Source of the DNA: Halomonas elongata
GTDB taxonomy: Bacteria; Pseudomonadota; Gammaproteobacteria; Pseudomonadales; Halomonadaceae
Direction of reading: 5' to 3'
Assembly: GCF_029081005.1 (NCBI RefSeq)
Contig: NZ_JAJQTQ010000008.1
Location: 62,001 to 126,000, forward strand
Length of the DNA: 64,000 nt
Position numbers and translations under genes: made by a program
Shown here: positions 17,399 through 26,402 of the stretch, piece by piece
Numbering within the stretch: the first letter of the stretch is position 1
Layout: every line of letters begins with the position of its first letter
Notes under the pieces: model-generated
What the model was told of the DNA's origin: nothing
The model's input: only the letters and a program-made list of their open reading frames with translations
The model's database searches: none

Positions 17399-18499
17399 TT
17401 AATCGCGGTGGTCACGAATGATCAGCACCAGCATGCTGAGAATGAAGGCCAGAAAGATGGTGACCAGGGCAAAGACGGTGGTGTTGTAGAGGCGATCCGG
17501 CTTGGTCGGATATTCCGGCATCAGCGGGCTCTGGAGGATGCTGACCTGCTTGAGCTTGCGGGCCGCTTCCAGGCGGGTGTTCTCCAGGGCCGAGAGTGCG
17601 CTGGAGTAGGTTTCCTGGGCGAATTGTGCCTGAAGCTCGAGGGTCTTGTACTCGGAGGAAACCCGGTTGAGCGATTCCCCGGTGGCCTGGGCCAGCCGGT
17701 CACGCTGCTTCTGGATTTGCTCGCGCATGGCGTCGATTTCGCTCTGTACGCGCTGCATATCGGCCGAGCGGCTGCTCTGGTAGCTGGAAATGGCCTTGCG
17801 CTGGGCCTGCAGCTGCGCCAGGTTGCCTTCGAGCATGGCCACAACCTGGTTGATGCTTTCCACCGTCTGCGTGGGTGATACCAGCCCCTCACGGTTCTGG
17901 AACTCCAGGAGGTTGGTACGTGCCTCTTTCAGCCGTTCGTTGAGGCGGTCGAGTTGCGTCTCCAGAAAACGCATCTGCTCCTCGGCAAGCCGCTGGCCCA
18001 TGTCGTTCATGTGGCGCTCGCCGGCATCGAGCAGCAACTGCACCATTTGATGGGCAAACTCCGGCGTATAGGCCTGTACTTCGATATTCAGTACACCGGA
18101 GTACTCGTCCATCTCCACGCTGACACGCTTCTGGTAGTACTCGTGAAGCGATTCAATAGGGGCATCGGCATCACGCAGCCGAGCGAAAACATCACCGTGC
18201 TCGCTGTAATGGGCGCGGAAATCGAGCTGCTCCTGAATTTGCTTGAGCATATCCACCGAGAGCAGGTACTCGCGCAATAGCAGCAGGTCCGTATCGCTGG
18301 AGGTACCAGTGAGGATCGAGGAGAAGCTGACATCCGGCTGTGAAAGCTGCGGGCTTTCCAGCACCACAGTGGCACGCGAGACATAGCGGTCCTCGGCCCA
18401 GAACGCCCAGTAGAAGGCAACCAGCAAGATGGCCACACAGGCAAGAACCCACTGTGGCTGTTTCTTCAATACGCTTTTGATGTGATCTTTTGAGGCCAT
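17399..18499 (-). CDS. kpsE: Capsule export inner-membrane protein, KpsE/CtrB/WcbD family
   Basis: A 366-residue protein with one membrane segment near each end (about residues 17-34 and 340-362) and a long periplasmic, heavily coiled-coil middle (about 160-300, rich in Gln, Glu, Arg and Leu). This is the layout of the polysaccharide co-polymerase-like partner of ABC capsule exporters, which spans the periplasm and links the KpsMT transporter to the outer-membrane channel. The conserved SILQSPLMPEYPTKPDRLYN segment precedes the C-terminal membrane helix. It is the last gene of the exporter set, 162 bases after kpsT. Confidence 0.9.
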   Translation of the reverse strand: MASKDHIKSVLKKQPQWVLACVAILLVAFYWAFWAEDRYVSRATVVLESPQLSQPDVSFSSILTGTSSDTDLLLLREYLLSVDMLKQIQEQLDFRAHYSEHGDVFARLRDADAPIESLHEYYQKRVSVEMDEYSGVLNIEVQAYTPEFAHQMVQLLLDAGERHMNDMGQRLAEEQMRFLETQLDRLNERLKEARTNLLEFQNREGLVSPTQTVESINQVVAMLEGNLAQLQAQRKAISSYQSSRSADMQRVQSEIDAMREQIQKQRDRLAQATGESLNRVSSEYKTLELQAQFAQETYSSALSALENTRLEAARKLKQVSILQSPLMPEYPTKPDRLYNTTVFALVTIFLAFILSMLVLIIRDHRD

Positions 18500-18557
18500 A
18501 TGGTTAGCAACAAACCTGGTAACGTGAAGACTTCTGTACTCTTGAAGGCTGCTTCAG

Positions 18558-18575
18558 GGCATTCCATGGAATGCC
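18558..18575. other. Perfect 18-base palindrome between kpsT and kpsE
   Basis: GGCATTCCATGGAATGCC lies in the 162-base gap between kpsT and kpsE. With flanking CTTCAGG/TGAGG bases it could fold into a longer hairpin in the mRNA. No run of U follows in the leftward direction, so it is more likely a stability or attenuation element than a full stop. Confidence 0.4.
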
Positions 18576-18661
18576 TGAGGCCGCTTCATTGACAGACGGT
18601 GAGAGTACGCTTGGCGCTGCAACAGCTTTCGAATCAATAACCAGGGACCATCGGCGCCCTG

Positions 18662-19603
18662 CTATTCGGCACTCTTGTCCTGGTTGTTCTGGCGCTGTTT
18701 CTGAAATGCCTTGAGTCGCTCCTGCGCATCCTGGAGATTCTGCTGGGTGGTTCGAAAGGCGTCGCCATAGTGCTTTCGCTGACGAGGGGGCAGGTCCTCT
18801 TCCCTGGCTTCTTCGAACTTCGCCTTGGCACTCTGCAGCTCCTGGCGCCGTTTCTGCAGCTGCTGACGCGCCTGCGCGAGTGTCGACGGCTCGGGAAGGC
18901 GCTTGGGCCGTACCGGCGGGCCGAGCGGATGGTCTTCGCTATTGCCATCTGTTTCGGCATGGTACGCCTCGATGGCATCCTCCACGTCGTCATACCAGGT
19001 GGCTTCGCCGTCGCGGAGGTACACCCCGGCCTGGCAGAGATCCTTGAGAATGCCTTCGCCGTGGGACACCATGATCAGGCTCGCCTGGCCGACCTTGTCC
19101 TTGAAGGCCTTGGTCGCCTTGGCCTTGAAGGCACGATCACCGACGGAGGTCGCCTCGTCGGAGAGGTAGACATCGAAGTCGAAGGCCAGGGAGAGCCCGA
19201 AGTTGAGCCTTGAGCGCATGCCGGAGGAATAGGTCTTGATGGGCTCATCGAAGGCATCGCCGATTTCGGCAAAGGCTTGCACTCGGTCGATGATTTCCTG
19301 TTCCTTGTTACGCCCGCCATGAACGCGCGCCACGAACTTGACGTTCTGGCGGCCCGTCATCGAGCCCTGAAAGCCGCCGGCCAGGCCGATCGGCCAGGAA
19401 ACGCGACAATTGCGCTCGATACTGCCCCGCTCGGGGTGGTCCATGCCGGCAATCAAGCGCAATAACGTCGATTTACCCGCTCCGTTACGCCCCACCAGGC
19501 CGACACTCACCCCTTGCGGGAACGAGAGGTTGATGTCCTTGAGCACCCAGGGACTGCCATGGTGATTGTGGTAGCGCTTGTAAAGATTACGAATTTCGAT
19601 CAT
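18662..19603 (-). CDS. kpsT: Polysaccharide ABC exporter ATPase KpsT, with C-terminal extension
   Basis: A 313-residue protein. Residues 1-220 are a KpsT-type ATPase: Walker A GRNGAGKST at 38-46, the signature TYSSGMRSRL at 124-133, Walker B DVYLSDEAT at 144-152, and the switch His in MVSHGEG. It powers transport of finished polysaccharide through KpsM. Group 2 KpsT proteins are usually about 220 residues; here a further 90 residues follow, highly charged and Gln/Arg/Lys-rich with coiled-coil character, without resemblance to the Wzt carbohydrate-binding module that I could see. It follows kpsM by 27 bases in the same operon. Confidence 0.93.
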   Translation of the reverse strand: MIEIRNLYKRYHNHHGSPWVLKDINLSFPQGVSVGLVGRNGAGKSTLLRLIAGMDHPERGSIERNCRVSWPIGLAGGFQGSMTGRQNVKFVARVHGGRNKEQEIIDRVQAFAEIGDAFDEPIKTYSSGMRSRLNFGLSLAFDFDVYLSDEATSVGDRAFKAKATKAFKDKVGQASLIMVSHGEGILKDLCQAGVYLRDGEATWYDDVEDAIEAYHAETDGNSEDHPLGPPVRPKRLPEPSTLAQARQQLQKRRQELQSAKAKFEEAREEDLPPRQRKHYGDAFRTTQQNLQDAQERLKAFQKQRQNNQDKSAE

Positions 19604-19630
19604 GAATTGCCTGTGGGGTCTAGCGCCTGG

Positions 19631-20446
19631 TTATCTGGCCTTCAGCCGGTCCTTGAAACGCATATGCATCAGCAAGCCCAGTGCGAGAGTGCTGAGCGTC
19701 CACATCCAGTAGTACGTCATGCTGGTGCCATGCACTACCTGGTAGCCCTCGAAAAAGCTGGCACGCAGCATTTCCAGGCCATGCACGATGGGGTTGAGCA
19801 TCACATACTCGAGCAGCCAGTGCGGCAGGCTGTTCAGGGGAAAGATCACGCCGGAGAGAATCAACAGCGGCATGTTGATCATCCGAACGACCTTGGCGAT
19901 TTCCGGCACCAGGCTGCCGGCCACCGAGACGATCAGGCCTAGCCCGAGGCCCAGGCACCAAAGGGCGAACCAGTCCCACATGGCATATAGCGCATGATCG
20001 GGAGTGAGATCCATCCCCAGCATCAGGGCGCCGGCGATGAACAGCAGGAAGATCAGGGTACGCAGCATCACTTCGAGGAAGTTGCGCACCAGCACCGAGT
20101 CCACCGGCTGTACCTGGCGATAGGCGAACAATGCCTGATTGGCTTCGATCGATCCCAGGGCACGCATCATGCCTTCACGGATCAGAAAAAAGCCCATCAA
20201 GCCGACGATCATCCAGGGGATGAACTCGGCCCCCACGATCAGGCGATCGCCGCGGATGAAGCCTCGGATGCCCACCATGATCAGGGTGAAGGCCATGGGC
20301 TCGGCAATCATCCAGAACCAGCCCATGCGGTCGGTCATGGTGCGCGAGATGGCCTCGCGCATGAACATGGCGTACCAGACGCTACGCGTGACCTCCCATG
20401 CCGAACGTTCGGTGCCATGGGCCCCGCGTGAGAATATTTGAAACAT
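19631..20446 (-). CDS. kpsM: Polysaccharide ABC exporter permease KpsM
   Basis: A 271-residue ABC-2 type permease with about six membrane segments, ending in a short basic tail. The N-terminal AMFMREAISRTMTDRMGWFW is the amphipathic connecting helix typical of KpsM/CtrC/BexB, and NPIVHGLEMLRASFFEGY near residue 225 is the conserved segment before the last helix. It moves lipid-linked capsular polysaccharide across the inner membrane with KpsT. It lies between the KpsD-like gene and kpsT in the same direction. Confidence 0.94.
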   Translation of the reverse strand: MFQIFSRGAHGTERSAWEVTRSVWYAMFMREAISRTMTDRMGWFWMIAEPMAFTLIMVGIRGFIRGDRLIVGAEFIPWMIVGLMGFFLIREGMMRALGSIEANQALFAYRQVQPVDSVLVRNFLEVMLRTLIFLLFIAGALMLGMDLTPDHALYAMWDWFALWCLGLGLGLIVSVAGSLVPEIAKVVRMINMPLLILSGVIFPLNSLPHWLLEYVMLNPIVHGLEMLRASFFEGYQVVHGTSMTYYWMWTLSTLALGLLMHMRFKDRLKAR

Positions 20447-20470
20447 GGCTTAATCCACCGGTCGGAAAGC

Positions 20471-20498
20471 GGTCAAGCGGCGTAAACGCCGCTTGACC
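20471..20498. other. Hairpin between the KpsD-like gene and kpsM
   Basis: Two perfect 12-base arms (GGTCAAGCGGCG and its complement) surround a 4-base TAAA/TTTA loop, in the 80-base gap between the two genes. In leftward RNA no U run follows, so it may be a processing or stability element that sets the ratio of outer-membrane channel to transporter rather than a strong terminator. Confidence 0.55.
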
Positions 20499-20526
20499 AT
20501 TCGTGCTTCGTTGCCGATAGAGAACA

Positions 20527-22290
20527 TCACAGGTCGAGTGCCACCTTGGTGGCCACGGCAACCTGATAGAGGATCTGCGTGATCGACTTGGCGAGCTCGA
20601 GGTTGCTGGTCGGTGCCCTCGGCAACACGATGATCTCGTCGCCGGCACGTAGCTTCGCATCGTCGGCCGGGATGACCGCCCCATTGCGATGCGCCACCAG
20701 GATCTTGTCGTCGTTGGCGCGCGGCGTGAAGCCACCGGCCTGATCGATGTAATCCTCGACGGACATGCCCGGGGTGTAGACCACGGCCTGGGGCATGGTG
20801 ACCTCGCCACTGAGCAGGATGGCATCGTTGGTCTCGGGAATCTTGACGACGTCACCATCCTGCAGGCGCACATCGGCGATTCCGCTGTTCCCGCGAGCCA
20901 CGACCAGCTGCCCGGAGGGCTCGACCTTCGAGGCCTTCTGCACGAAACGCTCGATCAACTCAGCCTGTTGTACCTGGATCTTGCCCTCTTCGGCGGTACG
21001 CGCCGGATAACCCAGGTAGGTCGTCTGCAGACGCTGCAGGCTCTTTTCGAGCGCGGCTTCCTGCTGTGTGGCGACGCTTTCACGCAGAATCGAGATGTCC
21101 CGAACACTGGTCATGTCCTTGGGTACGTCGATCGCATCGAGGAACTCGCCAAGCCGTGCGTTTCGCGGCAAGGCGTAACGGGAAGGGCCGTAAAAACTGC
21201 CTTCGAGCTCTACGACGATTGTCTCTTCGCGCTGGTCGGAACTGAACAACACTTCATCGCCGCTGCGCACGGTCTGGCTGCCGAAATCGTTGAGTGCGAT
21301 GTACTCGGCAAAGGGACCATCGGCACGGTCGCCCCGCAACAGTACATGCGAGACCCCGCTCTGCAGGCGCGCCAGGCGAGTGACTTCCGATCCCGTCAGT
21401 TGTTCGCCCTGCAGCTCGTAACGGTATTCACGGTGTACGTCACCCGTCACAGCGATCGCCGGCCCACGCTCTTCGACCACGATGGTATCGCCGTCCTTGA
21501 ATTGCGGGCGCTCGATTTCACCGTCGAGCAGGAAATCGTACAGGTCGACGTTGGCGACTACGCGACCATCACGCTCTACACGAATCTGGCGGTAGCTACC
21601 GAGCGACTTGTCGATGCCCCCCGCCTGATCGAGGAAGTAGAGTACCGAATCCGACGGGGTGCCGGCATAGCGGCCCGGATTCTCGACATAGCCAGTGACG
21701 AACACGCCCACCGGCTGGACGCCTTGCAGATTGGTGTAGACCTCGACGTCCTGGGGATAGACGTTCTTGATGGCCTGCCTGACCTGCGCATCCAGTTGCT
21801 GGCTGCTCATGCCCTGTACCGGCACCGGACCGATCGAGGGAATGTAAATGTTGCCCTGGGCATCCACCGGCACCGTCTGGTCGAGTTCCACGGCCCCCCA
21901 GGCGCGTAGCGTGACCTGATCGCCGGGCTTGATCTGATAATCGGCGTTGAGGCCATCGGCCATGGTGCCCCGAAAGCCGCCCTCGAAGAGATTGGCACCA
22001 AACGGCGACAGCTCTTCCATTTCGGTCTTGGGCGGATTGGCTTTCAGTCCATAATCCGGGTTGGGCACCGGGCCATAGTTGGCACTGTCCCAGTTGGCGC
22101 GGGGCGTCGCATCTACGTTGCTGCTTTGCCCTCCGCCCTGGGAAGCGGATGACTGCCCCTGGCTCTGTTGCTGTTGTGGCTGGACGGTCGTGCTTGACTG
22201 CAAGAAGCTTTGTGCACTGGCCAGACCGGGCAGCAGCAGCAAGCCCGCGACCAACGCCGCTCTCAATGTCGAGGTATCGCGGTTGATCAC
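20527..22290 (-). CDS. Outer-membrane polysaccharide export protein (KpsD/CtrA-like, SLBB domains)
   Basis: About 587 residues. The preferred start is the GTG at 22290, which overlaps the stop of the lipoprotein gene as GTGA and places a signal peptide (hydrophobic ALVAGLLLLPGLASA) at the N-terminus. A Gln/Ser-rich linker follows. Then comes a poly-export domain, YQIKPGDQVTLRAWGAVELDQ, and SLBB-type repeats (GYVENPGRYAGTPSDSVLYFL; VAVTGDV-like; LSGEVTMPQAVVYTPGMSVED; GGFTPRANDDKILV), ending with a hydrophobic helix. This is the architecture of the periplasmic/outer-membrane channel for ABC-exported capsule. No lipobox is seen, unlike CtrA or Wza. Confidence 0.9.
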   Translation of the reverse strand: MINRDTSTLRAALVAGLLLLPGLASAQSFLQSSTTVQPQQQQSQGQSSASQGGGQSSNVDATPRANWDSANYGPVPNPDYGLKANPPKTEMEELSPFGANLFEGGFRGTMADGLNADYQIKPGDQVTLRAWGAVELDQTVPVDAQGNIYIPSIGPVPVQGMSSQQLDAQVRQAIKNVYPQDVEVYTNLQGVQPVGVFVTGYVENPGRYAGTPSDSVLYFLDQAGGIDKSLGSYRQIRVERDGRVVANVDLYDFLLDGEIERPQFKDGDTIVVEERGPAIAVTGDVHREYRYELQGEQLTGSEVTRLARLQSGVSHVLLRGDRADGPFAEYIALNDFGSQTVRSGDEVLFSSDQREETIVVELEGSFYGPSRYALPRNARLGEFLDAIDVPKDMTSVRDISILRESVATQQEAALEKSLQRLQTTYLGYPARTAEEGKIQVQQAELIERFVQKASKVEPSGQLVVARGNSGIADVRLQDGDVVKIPETNDAILLSGEVTMPQAVVYTPGMSVEDYIDQAGGFTPRANDDKILVAHRNGAVIPADDAKLRAGDEIIVLPRAPTSNLELAKSITQILYQVAVATKVALDL

Positions 22291-22694
22291 CGGCTCGTCC
22301 CCCCTGCCTGAATTTGTGTCACCAGTCGCTGCGAGACCCAACTGTCATCGGCCGTCTCACAGGCCACGGCGGAACGCACGTCACTACGCTGCAGATTCAT
22401 GACCTGCAGTTGCCGGCAGGTACGACCACTCGCCGCGTAATAAGGCGCATCCGCCATGACTTCGACGGTGCCACCCCAGGGGCTCTGCTCCAGCACCACG
22501 GTCGAACCGGGAGCGGACTGACTGAGGAAGCCATTGAGATTCGCCCCCAACGGCGTGCCCTGCGACCCGACGATGACCGAGCCGGACGTACCCTGGCCCT
22601 GCTGGGCGGCACAGCCCGTCAGGCCAATCGCCAGAGCCAGCAGCAATACGCTGGCACCGCTTCTGGCTCTGCCGTTTCGTTGTTGATGTTCCAT
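22287..22694 (-). CDS. Small lipoprotein heading the capsule export operon
   Basis: A 135-residue protein with a type II signal peptide: charged N-terminus, hydrophobic VLLLALAIGLTGCA, and the lipobox Cys about residue 28. The mature part is short and Gly/Ser-rich, then has a beta-prone C-terminal half with cysteines at TCRQLQ and VACETADDSW. The C-terminal half recalls small outer-membrane surface-antigen-type lipoproteins, but I cannot name the family with confidence. Its stop overlaps the GTG start of the KpsD-like gene, so the two are translated together and probably act together in the outer membrane. It follows cysNC and a strong hairpin. Confidence 0.75.
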   Translation of the reverse strand: MEHQQRNGRARSGASVLLLALAIGLTGCAAQQGQGTSGSVIVGSQGTPLGANLNGFLSQSAPGSTVVLEQSPWGGTVEVMADAPYYAASGRTCRQLQVMNLQRSDVRSAVACETADDSWVSQRLVTQIQAGGTSR

Positions 22695-22732
22695 GATGGT
22701 TTCCTTGCGCTTTCAGCATGACACCGCCCGCC

Positions 22733-22761
22733 CGAGTGGCGCTTCATCGAAGCGCCACTCG
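22733..22761. terminator. Strong hairpin between cysNC and the capsule operon
   Basis: Two perfect 13-base arms (CGAGTGGCGCTTC and complement) around a 3-base loop, 75 bases after the cysNC stop in the leftward direction. It is the strongest stem in this gap and a candidate transcription stop or attenuator separating sulfate activation from the capsule genes. No U run follows on the leftward strand, which lowers confidence in a classical intrinsic terminator. Confidence 0.5.
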
Positions 22762-22835
22762 AGGCCCCTGTTTGCAAGGCTCTGCCCGAAGGGCCGTTCT
22801 AGAAGGCCGCTCTCGAACAACCTTGCAACAAGGTT

Positions 22836-24749
22836 TTACAACGCCTTGAGCAAGTGGGTGATGATGTCCTGCTGACTCATGGTTTCGGTGTTGACCGTCA
22901 CCTCGGCGTTCTTCGGCACTTCGTAGGGGCTGTTGATCCCGGTGAAGTCCTTGAGGCGCCCCTCGCGAGCCTTGTGGTAGAGGCCTTTCGGATCGCGCTG
23001 CTCGCACACATCCAGCGGTGTATCGACGTGGACTTCGATGAAGTCGCCCTCGTCGAACAGCTCGCGGGCTGCATCGCGATTGGAGCGGAACGGCGAGATG
23101 AAGGCGGTGATGACGATCACCCCGGCCTCGGCGAACAGGCGAGCCACTTCACCGACCCGGCGAATGTTCTCGGCACGATCCTCCTCGCCCATGTCCAGGT
23201 CCTTGCACAGGCCATGGCGGATGTTGTCGCCGTCGAGCAGCATGGTGTGGTAACCGCGGCGATTGAGCTCCACTTCCAGGGCGTTGGCCAGGGTCGACTT
23301 GCCGGAACCGGAGTAGCCGGTCAGCCAGACGCACTTGCCTTCGTGGCCGTTGAGCTGCTCGCGCATGGCCTGGGTGACGCTGGTGCGGTTCCACACCACG
23401 TTGGCCTTGCTGTCGTTGTCGCGGAACTCGTAGGGCAGCTCGCTTTCCAGCGGCTGGTGGATCATGCCGACGCCCACGGTGATGTTGGTGAGGCGATCGA
23501 TGATGATGAAGTTGCCGGTGCCCGGGCTGGTGCGGTAGTCATCCACCGGCACCGGTGCGGTCAGCTCCACCTGGCAGCGCGCGATGGCGTTGAGGTCGAG
23601 GTGATCGGCATGGCGCTGTTCGAGGGTGTTGACGTCGACCTGGTAGTCGATGGCCTTGACCTTGCCGGCCATGTCGCGGGTGGCGAGCTTGAGGTCGTAC
23701 AGCTTGCCGGGCTCCAGGGCCTTCTCGTGCATCCAGACGATGTCCGCCTCGAAGCTGGTGGCCAGCGGCACCTGGGCGTCCTCGGCGACGATCCAGTCAC
23801 CCCGGGAGATATCGATCTCGTCTTCCAGGGTCACGGTGACGGCGTATCCCGGATAGGCGACGTCGAGATCGCCGTCCCAGGTGACGATGCGCTCGACCTT
23901 GGAGGTCTTGCCGGAAGGCAGGGCCCGCACGGCCTGGCCGGGCTGCAGGACGCCGGCGGCCAGCGTGCCGCAGTAGCCGCGGAAGTCCAGGTTCGGCCGG
24001 TTGACGTACTGCACCGGCAGGCGAAGGTCACGCAGGTTCTGGTCATGACGGATCTCGACGGTCTCGAGCAGCTCGAGCATCGCCGGGCCGTCGTACCAGC
24101 TCATGGCCTCGCTCTTGTTGACCACGTTGTCGCCCTTCAGCGCCGACATCGGCACGAAGCGGATATCCGGGGCATTGAGCTTGTTGGCGATGTCCTGGTA
24201 TTCCTCGACGATCTCGTTGTAGCGCGCCTCGGAGTAGTCGACCAGGTCCATCTTGTTGATCGCCACCACCAGGTGCTGAATGCCCAGCAGATCAGCGATG
24301 AAGCTGTGCCGGCGCGTCTGGGTCTGCACGCCATGGCGCGCATCGACCAGAATCACCGCCAGGCTCGCCGTGGACGCCCCGGTCGCCATGTTGCGGGTGT
24401 ACTGCTCGTGCCCCGGCGTATCGGCGATGATGAACTTGCGCTTGTCGGTCGAGAAGAAGCGATACGCCACATCGATGGTGATGCCCTGCTCCCGCTCGGA
24501 CTGCAGACCATCCACCAGCAACGCCAGATCCACCTCATCCCCGGTGGTCCCGCTGGTCTTCGACGCCTGCGTGATCGCCGCCAACTGATCCTCGTAGATC
24601 ATCTTGGAATCATGCAGCAACCGACCGATCAGCGTCGATTTACCGTCATCGACGCTACCGCAGGTGATAAAACGGAGCAGATCCTTGTTCTCGTGCTCCT
24701 TCAAATACGCTTCGATGTCGTCAGCGATAAGACTCGATTGGTGGGACAT
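22836..24749 (-). CDS. cysNC: Bifunctional sulfate adenylyltransferase large subunit / APS kinase CysNC
   Basis: A 637-residue fusion. Residues 1-460 are CysN, the GTPase subunit that drives adenylation of sulfate with CysD: G1 loop GSVDDGKST (31-39), ADTPGHEQY, and NKMDLVDYS. Residues about 465-637 are CysC, adenylylsulfate kinase: P-loop GYSGSGKST (478-486), [11 protein letters not shown], and [10 protein letters not shown]. Together with CysD it makes PAPS, the sulfate donor of sulfotransferases. Start at the ATG at 24749. In enterobacteria cysD and cysN are adjacent; here a four-helix-bundle gene and repeats lie between. No PAPS reductase or sulfite reductase gene is near, while six sulfotransferase-family genes are, so a role in sulfation is likely. 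Confidence 0.95.
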   Translation of the reverse strand: MSHQSSLIADDIEAYLKEHENKDLLRFITCGSVDDGKSTLIGRLLHDSKMIYEDQLAAITQASKTSGTTGDEVDLALLVDGLQSEREQGITIDVAYRFFSTDKRKFIIADTPGHEQYTRNMATGASTASLAVILVDARHGVQTQTRRHSFIADLLGIQHLVVAINKMDLVDYSEARYNEIVEEYQDIANKLNAPDIRFVPMSALKGDNVVNKSEAMSWYDGPAMLELLETVEIRHDQNLRDLRLPVQYVNRPNLDFRGYCGTLAAGVLQPGQAVRALPSGKTSKVERIVTWDGDLDVAYPGYAVTVTLEDEIDISRGDWIVAEDAQVPLATSFEADIVWMHEKALEPGKLYDLKLATRDMAGKVKAIDYQVDVNTLEQRHADHLDLNAIARCQVELTAPVPVDDYRTSPGTGNFIIIDRLTNITVGVGMIHQPLESELPYEFRDNDSKANVVWNRTSVTQAMREQLNGHEGKCVWLTGYSGSGKSTLANALEVELNRRGYHTMLLDGDNIRHGLCKDLDMGEEDRAENIRRVGEVARLFAEAGVIVITAFISPFRSNRDAARELFDEGDFIEVHVDTPLDVCEQRDPKGLYHKAREGRLKDFTGINSPYEVPKNAEVTVNTETMSQQDIITHLLKAL

Positions 24750-24760
24750 AGCTAAACATC

Positions 24761-24808
24761 CTAGCTGTAAGCTGGAAGCTGGAAGCTGGAAGCTGGAAGA
24801 ACTTCCAC
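24761..24808. repeat. Mosaic intergenic repeat, copy 1 (short)
   Basis: A short copy with four tandem GCTGGAA heptamers at 24771-24798, at the start of cysNC. It lacks the palindrome and unique core seen in longer copies (see 27245 and 28246). Confidence 0.75.
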
Positions 24809-24830
24809 CCCCGTTCGCTACACAGCAGAT

Positions 24831-25175
24831 TTATTCATTGGTGATTTTACCTACCAGCCCGGAGAGCATGGAGGCAATTTCACGGGTTTCCTGTATCCAT
24901 CGGTGACCAATAGCCTTGTCGATATAGCCAATGTCGATACCGATGTAGATTTGTGTTCGCAATTCGGAGCATGACCCTTTGGCGATCAACAGAAACCTGC
25001 ATTTATCCCTCTGGGTTCCACGAGTCATGCCTTCCGCGATGTTGCTGGGAACTGATAGGCCGGCGCGCGTAATCTGATCCTTGAAACCAAAGTCACGTAA
25101 ATTACGCATTTCCTTGTACAGCTCGGCCGATAACCTAGCCGACCGCTTCCACACTTGCAGCTTTTCGAAGTCCAT
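24831..25175 (-). CDS. Four-helix bundle protein (23S rRNA intervening-sequence family)
   Basis: A 114-residue all-helical protein starting MDFEKLQVWKRSARLSAELY, with FGFKDQITRAGLSVPSNIAEG and the KCRFLLIAKGSCSELRTQI segment. These are the hallmarks of the small four-helix-bundle family (TIGR02436-like) first seen as products of intervening sequences in 23S rRNA genes and later found scattered in genomes. A GGAG/GAGG-rich stretch precedes the ATG at 25175. Its molecular function is unknown. It lies between cysD and cysNC and is bracketed by repeat copies, which suggests insertion as a cassette. Confidence 0.88.
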   Translation of the reverse strand: MDFEKLQVWKRSARLSAELYKEMRNLRDFGFKDQITRAGLSVPSNIAEGMTRGTQRDKCRFLLIAKGSCSELRTQIYIGIDIGYIDKAIGHRWIQETREIASMLSGLVGKITNE

Positions 25176-25231
25176 CTCATTTCCTCGCCTCCATGGCTAT
25201 CTTTGCAGACTAGCTCATATGGGGAGGTGTG

Positions 25232-25289
25232 AACTTCCAGCTTCAAGCTTCAAGCTTCCGGCTGCTCTAACGCGCCGGAGGCGCGTTAG
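25232..25289. repeat. Mosaic repeat copy 2 plus hairpin at the cysD stop
   Basis: Bases 25232-25265 are a short copy (CTTCCAGCTTCAAGCTTC type). Next to it, 25267-25289 form a hairpin with 10-base arms (CTAACGCGCC and complement, 3-base loop) that begins at the cysD stop codon. It may end or process cysD transcripts. Confidence 0.65.
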
Positions 25290-26200
25290 AAGTAGCCCTC
25301 CCTCTTCTTCTTCTCCATCGAGCCGGCTTGGTCGTGGTCGATGGCGCGGCCGCTGCGTTCCGAGGTTTTGGTCAGGAGCATTTCCTGGATGATTTCGGGC
25401 AGGGTCGTGGCTTTGGATTCCACGGCGCCGGTGAGGGGGTAGCAGCCGAGGGTGCGGAAGCGGACCCATTTTTCCTCGGGGACTTCGCCTTCTTCGAGCG
25501 GCAGGCGGTCGTCGTCGACCATGATGTCGATGCCGTCGCGGTGGACGACCGGACGCGGGGCGGAGTAGTACAGCGGGACGATGGGGATGGATTCGAGGTA
25601 GATGTACTGCCAGATATCCAGCTCGGTCCAGTTGGAGAGCGGGAAGACGCGGATGGACTCGCCCTTGTTGACCTTGGAGTTGTAGACGTTCCACAGCTCC
25701 GGACGCTGACTCTTGGGGTCCCAGCGGTGGTGCTTGTCGCGGAAGGAGAAGACGCGCTCCTTGGCACGGCTGGCTTCTTCGTCGCGGCGCGCACCGCCGA
25801 AGGCGGCGTCGAACTGGTACTTGTCCAGCGCCATCTTGAGCGATTGGGTCTTCATCACGTCAGTGTACTTGGAACTGCCGTGATCGAAGGGGTTGATGTT
25901 GGCTTCCACCCCTTCCTGGTTGATGTGCTCGATCAGCTCCATGCCGGCCTCCTCGGCCATCTGGTCACGGAACTTGATCATTTCCTTGAACTTCCAGGTG
26001 GTGTTGACGTGCATCAGCGGGAACGGCGGTGTCCCGGGGTAAAAGGCCTTGCGGGCCAGATGCAGCATCACCGAGGAGTCCTTGCCGATGGAGTACAGCA
26101 TCACCGGGTTACGGAACTCCGCAGCCACCTCGCGAATGATGTGAATCGACTCCGCCTCGAGCTGTTTGAGGTGAGTCTGACGTTCGGGGGTTATTTCCAT
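25286..26200 (-). CDS. cysD: Sulfate adenylyltransferase small subunit CysD
   Basis: A 304-residue protein of full family length. It transfers AMP from ATP to sulfate to make APS, with energy from GTP hydrolysis by CysN. The PP-loop is visible as [19 protein letters not shown] (about residues 36-54); [35 protein letters not shown] and the [15 protein letters not shown] segment are family landmarks. The C-terminal [10 protein letters not shown] and basic tail are also normal. Start at the ATG at 26200 with only a weak ribosome site. It is flanked on both sides by the mosaic repeat. Confidence 0.96.
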   Translation of the reverse strand: MEITPERQTHLKQLEAESIHIIREVAAEFRNPVMLYSIGKDSSVMLHLARKAFYPGTPPFPLMHVNTTWKFKEMIKFRDQMAEEAGMELIEHINQEGVEANINPFDHGSSKYTDVMKTQSLKMALDKYQFDAAFGGARRDEEASRAKERVFSFRDKHHRWDPKSQRPELWNVYNSKVNKGESIRVFPLSNWTELDIWQYIYLESIPIVPLYYSAPRPVVHRDGIDIMVDDDRLPLEEGEVPEEKWVRFRTLGCYPLTGAVESKATTLPEIIQEMLLTKTSERSGRAIDHDQAGSMEKKKREGYF

Positions 26201-26233
26201 ATCGGTTGGTCCGTTGGGTCAGAAATATGTCTG

Positions 26234-26402
26234 TGAGCTTGAAGCTTGAAGCCGGAAGCTTGAAGCTGGAAGTAACCCCAAGGTCAAACCCGAGTACTTC
26301 GGTTTTGGGGTAGGTGTTGCTTTTTCTTCCAGCTTCTAGCTTCCAGCCGCGAAGCGGCGCTCTTCCAGCTTAAACCAGCTTCTAGCTTCCGGCTTTCAGC
26401 TC
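26234..26402. repeat. Mosaic intergenic repeat, copy 3 (long)
   Basis: A long copy between cysD and cysQ. It contains AGCTTGAAGC-type units, a core with AACCCCAAGGTCAAACCCG and TGGGGTAGGTGTTGC, the small palindrome AGCCGCGAAGCGGCGCT near 26346, and more CTTCCAGCTTC units. The stop codon of cysQ lies inside its last unit. Confidence 0.82.

Noticed and set aside
22854..24755. A 633-codon open frame on the plus strand opposite cysNC
   Set aside because: It is the antisense shadow of a GC-rich gene whose own product has complete CysN and CysC motifs; the shadow protein shows no family features.
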